The position numbers were made by a program, and so were the translations under genes. Below are positions 25,140-36,527 of a stretch of DNA of 64,000 nucleotides, piece by piece. The stretch comes from Gonium pectorale (taxonomy: Eukaryota > Chlorophyta > Chlorophyceae > Chlamydomonadales > Volvocaceae). Each line of letters begins with the position of its first letter. Position 1 is the first letter of the stretch. The notes under the pieces were generated by a model that saw only the letters and a program-made list of their open reading frames with translations, did not search any database and was not told the origin of the DNA. The stretch is taken from the NCBI GenBank assembly GCA_001584585.1, contig LSYV01000011.1, positions 259,736 to 323,735 of the forward strand, read 5' to 3'.

Positions 25140-25505
25140 GCCTGCCTGCAGGCCTCGCGCTCTGTTGCAGGGTGCCCGCTGGGTTTGGTGGTTGGGTATG
25201 GGTTTCGGTGTGGGGTTTTTGGTGGTGGGTGTTGCGGAGCGTTGCGTTTCTGGTTGCTTTTAGGTACGGTGCCCTTGTTGGGGCAGGTGCCGTCTGCCTC
25301 TCTGTTTTCGGCGAGTCGCAGGGGGGTTTCGGGTTCGGGTTGCGGGCTTCTGCTAGGGGAGGGGGGTGGTTTGCTGCCTGTGCTCCACGGGTCCTTTCGG
25401 TCTGTTTCTCTCTTGTCCTGGTGGTCAGCGTCTCCTTTCCTTTCTTTTCGTCTTTCTGCCTTCCTGTTCTGTGGTCTTTAGGTGCAAGGTTCCTTCTCTT
25501 CTTGT
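25140..25505. other. Strand-biased G/T- then C/T-rich tract abutting the gap
   Basis: The plus strand becomes very poor in A: first G/T-rich (tttggtggtgggtg type), then C/T-rich (tctcctttcctttctttt type), directly up to the N run. No other part of the window has this composition. It has no recognised coding content and probably belongs to the repeat that broke the assembly. Confidence 0.5.
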
Positions 25506-26493
25506 NNNNNNNNNNNNNNNNNNNNNNNNNNNNNNNNNNNNNNNNNNNNNNNNNNNNNNNNNNNNNNNNNNNNNNNNNNNNNNNNNNNNNNNNNNNNNNN
25601 NNNNNNNNNNNNNNNNNNNNNNNNNNNNNNNNNNNNNNNNNNNNNNNNNNNNNNNNNNNNNNNNNNNNNNNNNNNNNNNNNNNNNNNNNNNNNNNNNNNN
25701 NNNNNNNNNNNNNNNNNNNNNNNNNNNNNNNNNNNNNNNNNNNNNNNNNNNNNNNNNNNNNNNNNNNNNNNNNNNNNNNNNNNNNNNNNNNNNNNNNNNN
25801 NNNNNNNNNNNNNNNNNNNNNNNNNNNNNNNNNNNNNNNNNNNNNNNNNNNNNNNNNNNNNNNNNNNNNNNNNNNNNNNNNNNNNNNNNNNNNNNNNNNN
25901 NNNNNNNNNNNNNNNNNNNNNNNNNNNNNNNNNNNNNNNNNNNNNNNNNNNNNNNNNNNNNNNNNNNNNNNNNNNNNNNNNNNNNNNNNNNNNNNNNNNN
26001 NNNNNNNNNNNNNNNNNNNNNNNNNNNNNNNNNNNNNNNNNNNNNNNNNNNNNNNNNNNNNNNNNNNNNNNNNNNNNNNNNNNNNNNNNNNNNNNNNNNN
26101 NNNNNNNNNNNNNNNNNNNNNNNNNNNNNNNNNNNNNNNNNNNNNNNNNNNNNNNNNNNNNNNNNNNNNNNNNNNNNNNNNNNNNNNNNNNNNNNNNNNN
26201 NNNNNNNNNNNNNNNNNNNNNNNNNNNNNNNNNNNNNNNNNNNNNNNNNNNNNNNNNNNNNNNNNNNNNNNNNNNNNNNNNNNNNNNNNNNNNNNNNNNN
26301 NNNNNNNNNNNNNNNNNNNNNNNNNNNNNNNNNNNNNNNNNNNNNNNNNNNNNNNNNNNNNNNNNNNNNNNNNNNNNNNNNNNNNNNNNNNNNNNNNNNN
26401 NNNNNNNNNNNNNNNNNNNNNNNNNNNNNNNNNNNNNNNNNNNNNNNNNNNNNNNNNNNNNNNNNNNNNNNNNNNNNNNNNNNNNNNNNNNNN
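25506..26493. other. Assembly gap (988 N)
   Basis: A run of 988 undetermined bases. Open frames that cross it are meaningless. Flanking content (possible retrotransposon tail, biased tract) suggests an unresolved repeat. Confidence 0.99.
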
Positions 26494-28775
26494 AAAAAAA
26501 CCACAGTACGCAACCTAAGGAACTGGTGGGTGGTAGTTGCATAAAGACTACAGCAGTACAGTATACATGCGGGGAGAGCGCCCGGCCTGGGTACCGGTCA
26601 GACCGCCTCCAGCTGCCTTCGCGGTGTGCGCACACCAGGCTGGAATCCATTAATGCCGCAATAGATGTGTAACCTCCAGCACGTGCGTGTATTCAAACCG
26701 CACAATTTGCAATCCATCCGTTGCAGCCAGAGCACGTGTGTTTATTTGCTCCATGCCGTGCTCCAACTGTCGGGCTGCAACTGTTTGGATCATGCACTGG
26801 AAGGGTGCCGCCAGCACGCAAGCATCGCATGATAAAACCGGGTTCCGCGTTTCCGAGACGCGCGCAAGACGGCACGGGCTGACAATGCCGCCCTGCTCGC
26901 TGTAAACACCTGCATGCACACAATGTTCGTGCCCTGGAACAATGCTTTCAAGGCGCCTCGATCGTCTGCATAGGTGGGTGCGGGCTAATTGACTTGAGGT
27001 GGGCGGCGATTCAAGTTGGTAGCAGCTTGGCTGCTGCTGGCTGGGTGCGCGATCAAGCCAGGCGGTCTTCATTCCTGCCTGCACGCCGCAACGGCCTGGA
27101 TTTGCGGGATAGATGCGTTACCATCTATCACAGTGCACGCGTTGGGGCAGCGTGTTGGGGGGCTTTTCCAGGTGAGAAGACGGGATGCTTCGTGCCGTGG
27201 GCGGGGTACCGGTACGAGGTTGGAGTGTTGAGGGGTAGAGTCACAGGGCTTCTTCCACTGAGGGGTTGGGGAAGAGCTCTGCCGGATATATAATCGTACC
27301 GCTTTCCGCTGACGGCTACAACGCGCTCTACTCCCAACCGTCCCAGCAGGGACGGTTGTAGCGGGGTCGACAATGCCGTACGGAGGCGGGATGCATAGAA
27401 GTAATCAAGGGGCTTGCACCTCGGTGACGGGGAAGGGTCTATGATACGAAGCAGCCAGCAGGGGTCGACATGCATACAGGGATGCATTCTGTATTTGCTG
27501 CAGAGCAGCACTTTTGTACCCCGCTCGACATTTGCAGATCTACCCCAGGCTCCTGGCAAGCGGCAGACGCTGCTTCCGTAGCGGTGTGAGTGTGGATGCG
27601 TGTTATCAATGCAGCAGCGCCGCCTGGTGGCAGGTTGATCCGCAAGTCACGGCGTCTGTCTGCTGCGATGCGCACCAGCCAGCCAGCTATGTACCGGTAT
27701 GATACGTTTTACAGCCGAAACTCAACACATCAAGGTCAAGGACATTACTTGGCCGATGAGCGCATCCTAATAATGCCAAGTGCTCAAGGATTGCGCGACT
27801 CCTGCAGGTTTGTTGACCCACGGGTCGCGAGGAAACAACGTCCTGCAGGATGCTGTTGGCCCGTGACTTTGAACTCCAAGTCGTCCAGCTTGGATGCACG
27901 TTCAATGGTGGGGCTCTTCGTGTTTGATTGGCTCGCTAATCCATTAAGACAGGTCGCGCCTGGACTGCGTGCCCTGCACTTCTGAGCGAGGCTAGAACAC
28001 AAACCCATACCGCCTGTCATTCCAGATAACCGACAAGGTCGTAGCAGGCACCGCGGATCCCGCTGCCAATACTCTTGTGCGGCACCTAGGTCAGGCGCCA
28101 AAGTGGACCTTGTATGTCGCAGATGGCCTTGTAGCTTAAAAGAAACAGGGTGAGTTAACCCCACGAACAGAGTGTCGGTCGGGGTTTGGCTCGGGTTCGT
28201 TGGCAGCGTCCGCCCCCAAGCGCGGCAGAATGGGCTCTGCATTGGGCCGTGCCGGATGCACGCGTTATCGGTTACGTCCTGTACATCTACCTATGTACTC
28301 CCACTCGACCCCCAGGCAGGCACGGCAGTGGTCTGTTGCTAATTTTCCCGCGGCTCTTGGAGAGCCGCTTGCAACGGCGCGCCGGCTTTGCGGCTTTCGC
28401 GCAATAGTCAAGGCCGCCCGCTTGAATCAAGCCACGCTCCTGTGGCCCTTCAGGTTGGCCAGCCAGCTGTAACTTGACGGCGGACGCGTTCGAGGGGTGA
28501 GGAGGGCGGCGCAGATGGGACACACACGCACGCATACTGCCACATTACAGAAACGCCTTGGCAGCAAATGTGGCTCGCTTGCAAGCAGCCTCCCGCGCAT
28601 ACGGTACGCTACGCACGCACTTCCGGATACATACGCGTTGCGCACGCGCGCCCCAATGCGCCCCTTCCTCCGCGCTCCGTTACCTGCGAACGCAGGTAGT
28701 CCCACGCACCAGCCGGGATCTGTCTACAGCGCTCCTCAGTCGCGGCACGCTCAACGCCCTTGCCCGCTTTCGCCC
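26494..28775. other. Intergenic region before SET-like copy 3
   Basis: About 2.3 kb without a recognised gene. It contains one variant of a GC-palindrome at 27814-27827. The last 300 bases resemble the 5' flank of copy 4 (for example cgccccaatgcgcccctt here against cgtcccaatgcgttccctt near 32880), so the promoter and 5' leader of copy 3 probably lie here. Confidence 0.4.
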
Positions 28776-31274
28776 ATGGCGCTGCTGTCTAGAGCCACTT
28801 CCCGCCGGTCGGGCGCGAGCGTGGCCTCTCGTCGTACGGCGAGCGCTTCACCAGCAGCGACGCCCCCCCGCCTCACCTGCTATCCCCAGCAGCACCCCAT
28901 GTGCACTTCGCTCCTGCTCATGCATGCCCCGCCTTTTGCTCGTCAGGCGCGCGAGACCATCTCGGGCATCAGCGCAGGCGGAAGCGTCAGGCACCAGATC
29001 TCTGTGCGCACTCCCTGCAGCCGGGCTGTAAGCTTGCTGCCGTACGTTGTTACATGCGCAGCCTCCACGCGGTCACCGCCGGTAACGGCTACTCTAGCTG
29101 CTCGGCCAGCGGCGGCTGCCTGCAGCACAAAGCCGCTTGGTTTCCTGCTGCTGGACCGGGCCAAGCCGTCAATCGTCGTGGACCTCCTCATTTGGAGCAA
29201 GCGCAACTTCACGCGGATTTACCTGCGGCAAAGCGATGCCGAGCTGCTGCTGGGGAAAGGCATAATTAGCAAGGTCATGTCCAGCAGCGGCGTATACTTC
29301 CAGGTGCTGGCATGCGACGGGGGCGCCGAGGCGGCACCCGCGCCGCCTTCGCCGAGGCCCGGCTGCCGGGCAGAGAAAGTCTGGATTGCTCAAGCGCCGA
29401 GCGAGGCAGCCGGCGGGGAGAAGCAGGTCTACATCTGCGGCCTCGGTGCCTGGCTGAGAAGCGCGGAAGCGGGACGGACAGACTGCCTTCTGCTCGGTTG
29501 GGCCGATGGGCGGGCAGCAGCTGCTTGCAAAGTCGAGAAGGGTGGCGGAGGTGATCTTGGCAAGACCCTGCTCGTCATTCTGCTGCGCGCGCAGCATCTA
29601 GCCGCCGCCCGCGGCTCCGGGGCGTCTGTTCCCAGCAACGAGGAGGCGGGGCGGGTGCAGCTGCCAGCCAGCGGATCCTCGCCGGCGGCGGAGGCCCTGC
29701 AACTCCTGGCGGCCGCCCAAGCCGACCCGCCCTGCTACCACCACACTCACGAGCTCCAGGCTGAGTGCCCCGGTTCGCGTCAGCGCGGCAGCAACGGCAG
29801 CAGAGGAGGTAGCTGCGACAGCGGCGCATTTGGTGGCGGCAGCCGCCCGCATTCTCCCACATCAGAGCCACCAGACGTGCTCGCTTGCCCGATCATAGCG
29901 CGCTGGCACACCGAGGCAGCGATGATGACAGTGAGGCGGCCAGCGGGTTCTGACCAGCAGCCCAAGGAGACCTCTCCCGAACGTCTGTCTCCAGGCGCTC
30001 CTTCAAACAGCGCTGCCCCGTCGGGGCCCCAGAAGCACCTCCCCTCGCCTTCCATTGCCCTCCTGCACGGCTGCGTAGCTCCCACCGTGGGCCTGCCCCA
30101 GCTGCGGCTAAGCGAGCTGCGGCGGTGTGGCACGACCTTTCACCCGGAGCTGGCGGAGCGAGTGTGGGAGGAGGAGGCAGCCTGGGCAGCCAGCCAGCAG
30201 GCGGCCGGCAGGCCTGGCCCGCGGACGTTGTGGCAGCTCGTTGAGCCGCAGGTGCAGGTGCTGGCTGTGGAGGCGGCGGGGCATCACCTGACGTCCCTGC
30301 TAGGGCTGCACCGCCGCCGGAAGTGGCAACAGTAGCGGTGGCCGCTCCCGCCGACGCGATGGCAGCATCCTTGCCCGCCGGGCCGCTGGGCTGTTTGAGT
30401 GGCCTGCCGCCTGAGGTGGTATGCTTCAACGTGGCGAGGCTGCTAGGTCTCACGTCCCTCCCTCCGAAGGCCCCCACCGAGAGCCCGCTGCCTGAGAGCC
30501 CCGTGGTTCACCCCGGCCTGCGGCTTCAACCAGAAGGGCTGTGCTCGGTACAGCGCTTGCCCGCCGGCGAGGCCCTGGCGGTGGTGGGCGGCTACGTGCT
30601 GCCGGGGCTGACCCACGGGTCGGCCTTCATGGCGCGAGGGCACGAGGCGCTGCCGCCTGCGGCTCGAGGCCAGCTGCGGCGTCTGGCGGCACCCTTGGGC
30701 GGAGATGAGGCCGCGGAGGGGCTGGTGTGGCCGGCTCTGGTGCGGCTGTGGCGCCTGCCCTTCCCGTCCATGCCTACGAAGGGTGAGTGCTCAGTCCCGA
30801 GTGTCCAACCTCAATGATTTTGACTACAACGCTATGGGTTAACCTGCCTGTTATCTTCAGGACCCTGGCTGCTCGAGCTGCACCAACTGGGCTACGGCAA
30901 CCTGGCGGCCCTGGCGGCCGACCTGCGGACCTGCGGCCAGCCGCCCACTAGCACCGCAAGGGCAGCGGCCGAGGACAGATCGGTGAACTGCACGGTGAGA
31001 GCGGATCCTGTGTGTGGCTTTGGAGCACTGACCATGCCAAACATAAAAGCTCAGCTCGGCCGGCGTTCCCTCACTCTTCCTCCCCCAGTTGGTCCCCGTC
31101 AGCGTCCGCGGCTGCCCGCTTCTGGTGCTTGTGGCTCTGCGGGCCCTGGAGCCCGGCGAGGTGCTAACTTGCGACCACGGGGCGGCGTGGGCTGGGGACC
31201 TGGAGGCGCCGGAGTGGCGGCTGCTGCGCTTTTACAGCCTCACGCCGGAGCAGCTCATGCGGCCGCCATGGTGA
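28776..31274 (+). pseudogene. B3-like/SET-like protein, copy 3, one frameshift
   Basis: Exons are about 28776-30782, 30861-30994 and 31089-31274, with the same phases as the other copies. The start ATG 28776 (MALLSRATSRRSG) is a guess. Only one B3-like module is present (about 29160-29590, with FTRIYLRQSDAELLL and ICGLGAWLRSAEAG). After a Gly/Ser-rich linker come LHGCVAPTVGLPQL and RRCGTTFHPELAERV, then the SET-like domain (GLCSVQRLPAGEALAVVGGY, LGYGNLAALAADLR, VNCT, LEPGEVLTCDHG). Near 30266 the first frame is lost: copy 2 reads gctgcgggaggcgg where this copy reads gctgtggaggcgg, one base shorter. The family sequence resumes in the next frame and stays open to the stop. Either the gene is newly broken, the assembly has a one-base error, or a small unseen intron removes the site. 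The downstream SET-like region is well preserved, which favours a recent event or an error. Confidence 0.68.
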
Positions 31275-32908
31275 GAAAAGGCGGGTACAAGCTCGGCGAA
31301 CGGCCCAGGGGAGCATGCCTCTAGGCATGAGGCGCCGTCGTAAGGGGCATCTGTGTACCGTATGCGGCCTTGGTATCGCGAGGCAGTGCATGGGTCGGCG
31401 GCGCCAGCAGCTGGCGCTGGACGTTGCTAGAACACTCGTCTCTCCATGTTGTCCACACCGTTCCAGCTTCCAGGGGTAGTTGCCCGCTCGGGAACTGCCC
31501 GGTGTCACTGCTATTGTTGAGGTTGACAGTTTTGTCCTTCAACTCTGGACACCGTGCAGCCGGTGCCGTCCTTGAAGATGGACATTCGTGAGCCGTGTTA
31601 GCCGTAAGCGGGTTGCCACCAGGGCCGCTCAATGCATTGCAGATATGTCGCCGCTGTGCAGGCATTGGTTGGCTGTTTGGCTGGCTGGGGTTGACTCAAC
31701 TGGGAATGATGCAAATAAGCCTTGGCAGGCACTTTCACAAGGCAGAGACAACAACGGTAACCATGAGCTTGTACATTTGTAGCGGTGTTTCCGGTAGCGG
31801 TGGTGGCGCTTGTTGCGATATGCAGCGCGGGTGTGGGTGAGATTTGTGTATGCGTGCCCTGCCCTCTGCAGGTAGGTGTATCAGGGCCACGAACATAAGG
31901 CACATGAAGCGGCACAGGTAGCGATGTTGACAGTGGTAGGCGATACATGAACATGCATGACATACAGCGGCGACAATGCTGTTGGCCGTTAGCCATGAGG
32001 GTCCAAGTGCTCGCGCGCATGACGACAGCAGGTGCAGGTTTCGACCCGCGGGTCGCAACCATGATTCTCGAGCCTAGCTTCCTATGTGGAGCAGACTTCT
32101 TGTTTTTGACAAAGCCGACAGCTCTGTGCCATTCTCACCGATGTGTCAGATCGCTGGCTCCTTGGACTTCAAAAGGCGCTGGTACAATGCCACGAAGCCC
32201 GATGCCCCAGAACATCTGAGCACACAATCTGCGGCTGCACAACTACTTGATTGAGCCTCAGTCGTGCTTCCTGACGTCCGACAACTGCAAATAAAGCAGG
32301 ATGACACTTACGCTAGTGTGCGCCTCCGATTCCTGGCGAAGCCAATAGCGCCCCCCGACGGCTTGTCTTCCTCGTGCAAGCATGATATGGAGCGTTGAGG
32401 TGAGAGGGCGGCGGCAACAGCGGCGGCGCGCGCCCTCTGGGGCTGGGAGCATGATTGCGGAAGCGCGACGGGCGTTGGCAGATATGCCAGCCAGTCGGCC
32501 GACTTTCCGCGGCAGCAACAAAGTGCAGTCTCTATTGATTTTGGCTTTATCTAATGAATGCGAACAAACAAGCCTCGAATCCGATCCCCTCTGACTCAGG
32601 ATCTCCTTCGCTCCTCGGCTGGCCGCCGCTCATGACCTGATTGCGGCCGCTACCTGCGTGCGGTCGCGTTGCCACCTTCCTGCGGGAGATGCTGACGGCG
32701 CGGGGCGGCCGGCCCTCAGCGGCCTGCCGGCCAGGCCCGCGTCCAACACGTGCACCGGTACGTGCGCACATCTGCGCCTGTTTGAATGCAGAAGAGGTGG
32801 CCGTTGGCGAGCTGCAGATAAGGTGCATGCGGAGAGGACGCTTTCCACAAACGCCACACACGCGACCTTGCGCTCCGCACGTCCCAATGCGTTCCCTTCT
32901 TTTGGCCG
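31275..32908. other. Duplicated intergenic segment (left copy)
   Basis: About 1.6 kb without a gene. It resembles 36528-38303. Shared landmarks include ctggctccttggacttcaa at 32154-32172 and 37374-37392, the palindromic site at 32042-32055 and 37271-37284, and the gaggtgagagg...gcggcgg stretch near 32397 and 37633. The part after about 32600 resembles 38030-38240 and is probably the promoter and 5' leader shared by copies 4 and 5. Confidence 0.5.
32042..32055. repeat. 14-bp GC palindrome, copy in left intergenic duplicate
   Basis: The perfect inverted repeat CGACCCGCGGGTCG recurs at 59523-59536, and with single changes at 37271-37284 (CGACCTGCGGGTCG) and 27814-27827. All are intergenic. Confidence 0.7.
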
Positions 32909-35900
32909 TTGCCTCAGGCTCTGGCTCCTGTGATCCACTGCCATGACGCGAGCCTCCGCGCTTCCACTTTCCTTACTTCCACATGGCCGCTGCTGTGTGA
33001 GCGCACGTCACCACGGCCATGGGGACGAGCGCACCACGCGCCTCTGCGCTCTCCAACCATTGCTGCACTGTCGCCATTGCCAGTGCTCCAGCGCACGTCG
33101 ACATGCCTGCGGCGGGCACGATGCTCTGCACTGTCCCTGCCCGCCGCACCGCTGCCGGGTGGCGAGGAACCCAGCCGCAGCAGCCAGCCCGACGCTCTGC
33201 AGCCTACGAGCTGGGCCCCACATGGGTACTCGGTTACACCTGACGACCGGCTGCAGCAGCTTCCCGCCGCACGCCTGCCGCCGCCAGAAGCCCCATCGCT
33301 GCCCTCCTCTGGCGATACGCTCCCAGTGCTGGGTCAATACGGCCCAACACGGGAAGACCCGCCGCAGTCGCCATATCAACAGCAACCCTTCCTGCCAGCT
33401 GCACCATTCCCTGAGCAACCGCGCGACTCCGTGTGCCTACAGCCGCCCTCGGCGCACTCAAGCGCTGCGACTGACGCTACCGACCGCTCTGAGGGTGCTG
33501 GCCGGGTCGTGACGGATTCAAAGGTCGGTACCGCTTCAACTGAGCCCAACTACGCCGTCATTTGGCCCAGCTCCTTCGTCAACAATCAGATCGGCGTTCC
33601 TGCGGCAGTGGCTGTGAGACTGCTGGGACACGGGGCGGCGACCGCCGCCAGCGATGGAACGAGCCTGCCGGTTCGCCTTGAAGGGAGCGAGAAGGCTGCG
33701 ACAATGCGACGCCGAAGACAGGAGTGGAGGCTGCTGTACCTGCTGGCCCAGCTCCGGCAATTCAACCCCAAAGCGGGCGATGTTATCGAGCTTCACGCAG
33801 TCCGCCAGGGAGGCCACACTACCAGCCTGACAGCGCGCTTCCTTGGCTCAGCGCCCGCTGGTCTAGCCCAGCAGCGAGTCCCCTCAGGCGGCCAGGCGGG
33901 CGGCCGCCGCAGCTGGAGCGCTGCGCAACACTCCGGCGGCAGCGCTTCCAAGCACACCCCGCGGACCGACACCTCAGTCGGCTCTCTCACGCCGCCGTCC
34001 GCTGGGGCCGAGGTCGCGGCGGCAGCCAGCGGCAGCTACAGCAGTTCTGCCAGCGCGCGCCCGGCGCGGCCGTTCGCTGTCGTGCCGCTCCCCGCAAAGA
34101 GCCAGAACTTCAACAAGATCTACTTCCGGCGAGGAGATGCCGAAAACCTGCTGAGCGCAGGCATCGTCAGCGAGCTCCTGTCCGACCCTGAGGATGCGGG
34201 CACCGCGGTCAGGGTGGTGGGCTGGGAGGACGGCGTCAGCCCATCCGCGCGCTGGTGGGAGACAGGCAGGTTCCGGGTCAGCCATCCGCCGCGGAGGGAG
34301 ATTTACCTCTGCGGCCTCGGCAGCTGGCTGCGGAGCGCGGGAGCGGCGCCCGGCGCGGACCGCCTTCTCCTCACTCGGGACGACGGGCAGGTGGCTGCCG
34401 CATGCGGCTGCGAGCCAGCGGGCAGCCGCGGAGGCGGCCGGTTGCCGGTAGTCGACATCGTCGCCACCCTGCTGCGCGCGCCCTCCCGCGCCTGTGCCGG
34501 CAGTGACGGCGGCGGCGGTGGTCGAGGCGGCGCTGGCGCCGATAGCAGCAGCGGCAGCGACTGCAGCGGCAGTGGCGGGAACGACAGCAGCAGCAGCACC
34601 CCACGCTCCGCGCAGGGCGCCAGCCCCCGCCTGCAGTCCGCGGCCGCTGCTGGCCCGCTTCCGGGCATCTACCGCTCGGCGCCGGTTCAGGTTGAGATTC
34701 CAGCCCACTTCAGTCGCAGCTATAATGTCAATGTCCCATGGCTGACTGCACAGCGCCTCCTGGGACCAGACCTGGAGGCGAACCGGCGAACTATGCCAGT
34801 GCGGCTTGAGCCGGAAGTTACGGCAGCTCCTGGGACAGCCACCAACAATACCGAGCCCTGCCTTGAACATGACAATGGATCCTGGAAGATCAAGCGCCTG
34901 GGAGGTCAGCTCAAGAGGCAAGGCGCGGTGCCCGGGGACCATCTGGAGCTGACGGTGGTCCAGGGCGACGCCAGAGCAAACCCATGGATTTCTGTGCGCT
35001 TAGTCCGCAGCGCCACACCGTCCCTTCCGGACGGCCACAGCTACCCACCCGCAAGCACTGCCGAAGGGCCAACTCCCACCGCCGGGCACACCCTGGCTGG
35101 CCTCCAGCTCCAGGCCTCCTCCATCACCCTCCTCCACGGCTGCGTCGCCCCCACCGTGGGCCTGCCCCCGCTGCGGCCCGGCGAGCTGCGGCGGTGTGGC
35201 ACGACCTTCCACCCGGCGGTGGCTAAGCGGGTGCGGGAGGCGGAGGCGGCCTGGGCGGCGGGTATTGCAGGGCAGCTGGGCAGCAACACAGGCTTGCAGC
35301 AGACGCACCTGCAGTTGTTGGCGCAGGAGATGCGGGTCTGGGGCCCGCCTGGCTCTGAGGCCTCCGCCCCTCCACCTGTCGCTGCGTCCTGGCTGACCGA
35401 GCTCGGGCGCTGCGGGATCCCGACGAGGCTGTCATCCTCAGCCTGGCGAGGCTCTTCGGCATCAAGCCCTACGCCCCGAAGGCCCCCACCGGGGGGCCGC
35501 TGCCCGAGGGCCCCGTGGCGCACCCTGGCCTGCAGCCACACCCGGAGGGGCTGTGCTCGGTGCAGCGCTTGCCCGCCGGCGAGGCCCTCGCGGTGGTGGG
35601 CGGCTACGTGCTGCCGGGGCTGACCCACGGGTCGGCGTTTGTGGCGCGGGGGCACGAGGCGCTGTCGCCTGCAGCCCGAGGCCAGCTGCGGCGGATGGCG
35701 GCGCCCTTGGGCGGAGATGAGGCGGCGGAGGCGCTGGTGTGGCCGGCCCTGACGCGGCTATGGCGCCTCCCGTTTCCGTCAGAGCTCTTTCCGGGTGGGT
35801 GATATCGATAGATGCAAAGGTACCGTTTAGCGCAATCTGCATCAGATCGTGTGACTACTTCACTGGTCATGAATTATGCGCATGCACGAGCGCGTCTGTA

Positions 35901-36527
35901 ATTCCCGCACTGAATGGTACTCATTTCATTGTCGCTTCAGATCTCGGGGCGCTGGAGCTGCACATGCTCGGGTACGGCAGCCTGGCGGCGCTGATTGCCG
36001 ACCCGGGGCTCCGCAGTCAGCCGCCGATTGCAGACCCCGCCGGGCCGGCAGCGAGCGACGGCGAGATGGAGATCTCGATGCTAGACCCAAACTGTGCGGT
36101 GAGCCCGGGTGCGGGCCTTACGTTTAGCAGGCCTTGGCCTTAAACGTGGGGTCGTCGATAGGCTGCCTTCGCTGCCTAGCTCAACATGGCTACCGTGTTG
36201 CATAGAGGGCTGCACTAACCTATTTAACGTTGCACGCCCCTCTCGCACGCATGTGCTGCTCTCGGGACTCGCACGCATGGGACGGGCCGCCCCATTGACC
36301 CGTCTTTGTGTGCCGTGCTGCCTTCTGCTTTCCTCCCTCAGCTGGTCTCCGTTACCGTTCGCGGCTGCCCACTTCTGGTGCTGGTGGCGCTGCGGGCCCT
36401 GGAGCCCGGGGAGGTGCTCACATGCGACCACGGGGCAGCGTGGAGGGAGGGCCTGGAGACGCCGGAGTGGCGGCTGCTGCGCTTCAACGGCATCGTTCCC
36501 GAGGAGCTCAAGCGGTCGCTAGGTTGA
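32909..36527 (+). pseudogene. B3-like/SET-like protein, copy 4, one frameshift
   Basis: Exons are about 32909-35794, 35941-36098 and 36342-36527, phases as in copy 5; the start is uncertain. Three B3-like modules follow a Pro/Ser/Gln-rich leader. Module 1 is at about 33535-33850 (WPSSFVNNQIGVPAAVAVRL, AGDVIELHAV). Module 2 is at about 34070-34480 (FNKIYFRRGDAENLLSAGIV, VRVVGWEDG). Module 3 is at about 34680-35005 (VPWLTAQRLLGPDLEANRR, LKRQGAVPGDHLELTVV). The SET-like end has GLCSVQRLPAGEALAVVGGY, LGYGSLAALIADPG, LDPNCA and LEPGEVLTCDHG. Near 35424 copy 5 reads gaccgagg and this copy gacgagg; the missing base shifts the frame, and the family sequence continues in the next frame to the stop at 36527. 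Copy 5 is the closest relative across both protein and flanks. The break is either a fresh mutation or an assembly error. Confidence 0.72.

Noticed and set aside
25070..26672. Long open frames crossing the N run
   Set aside because: They consist mostly of undetermined residues and owe their length only to the N run.
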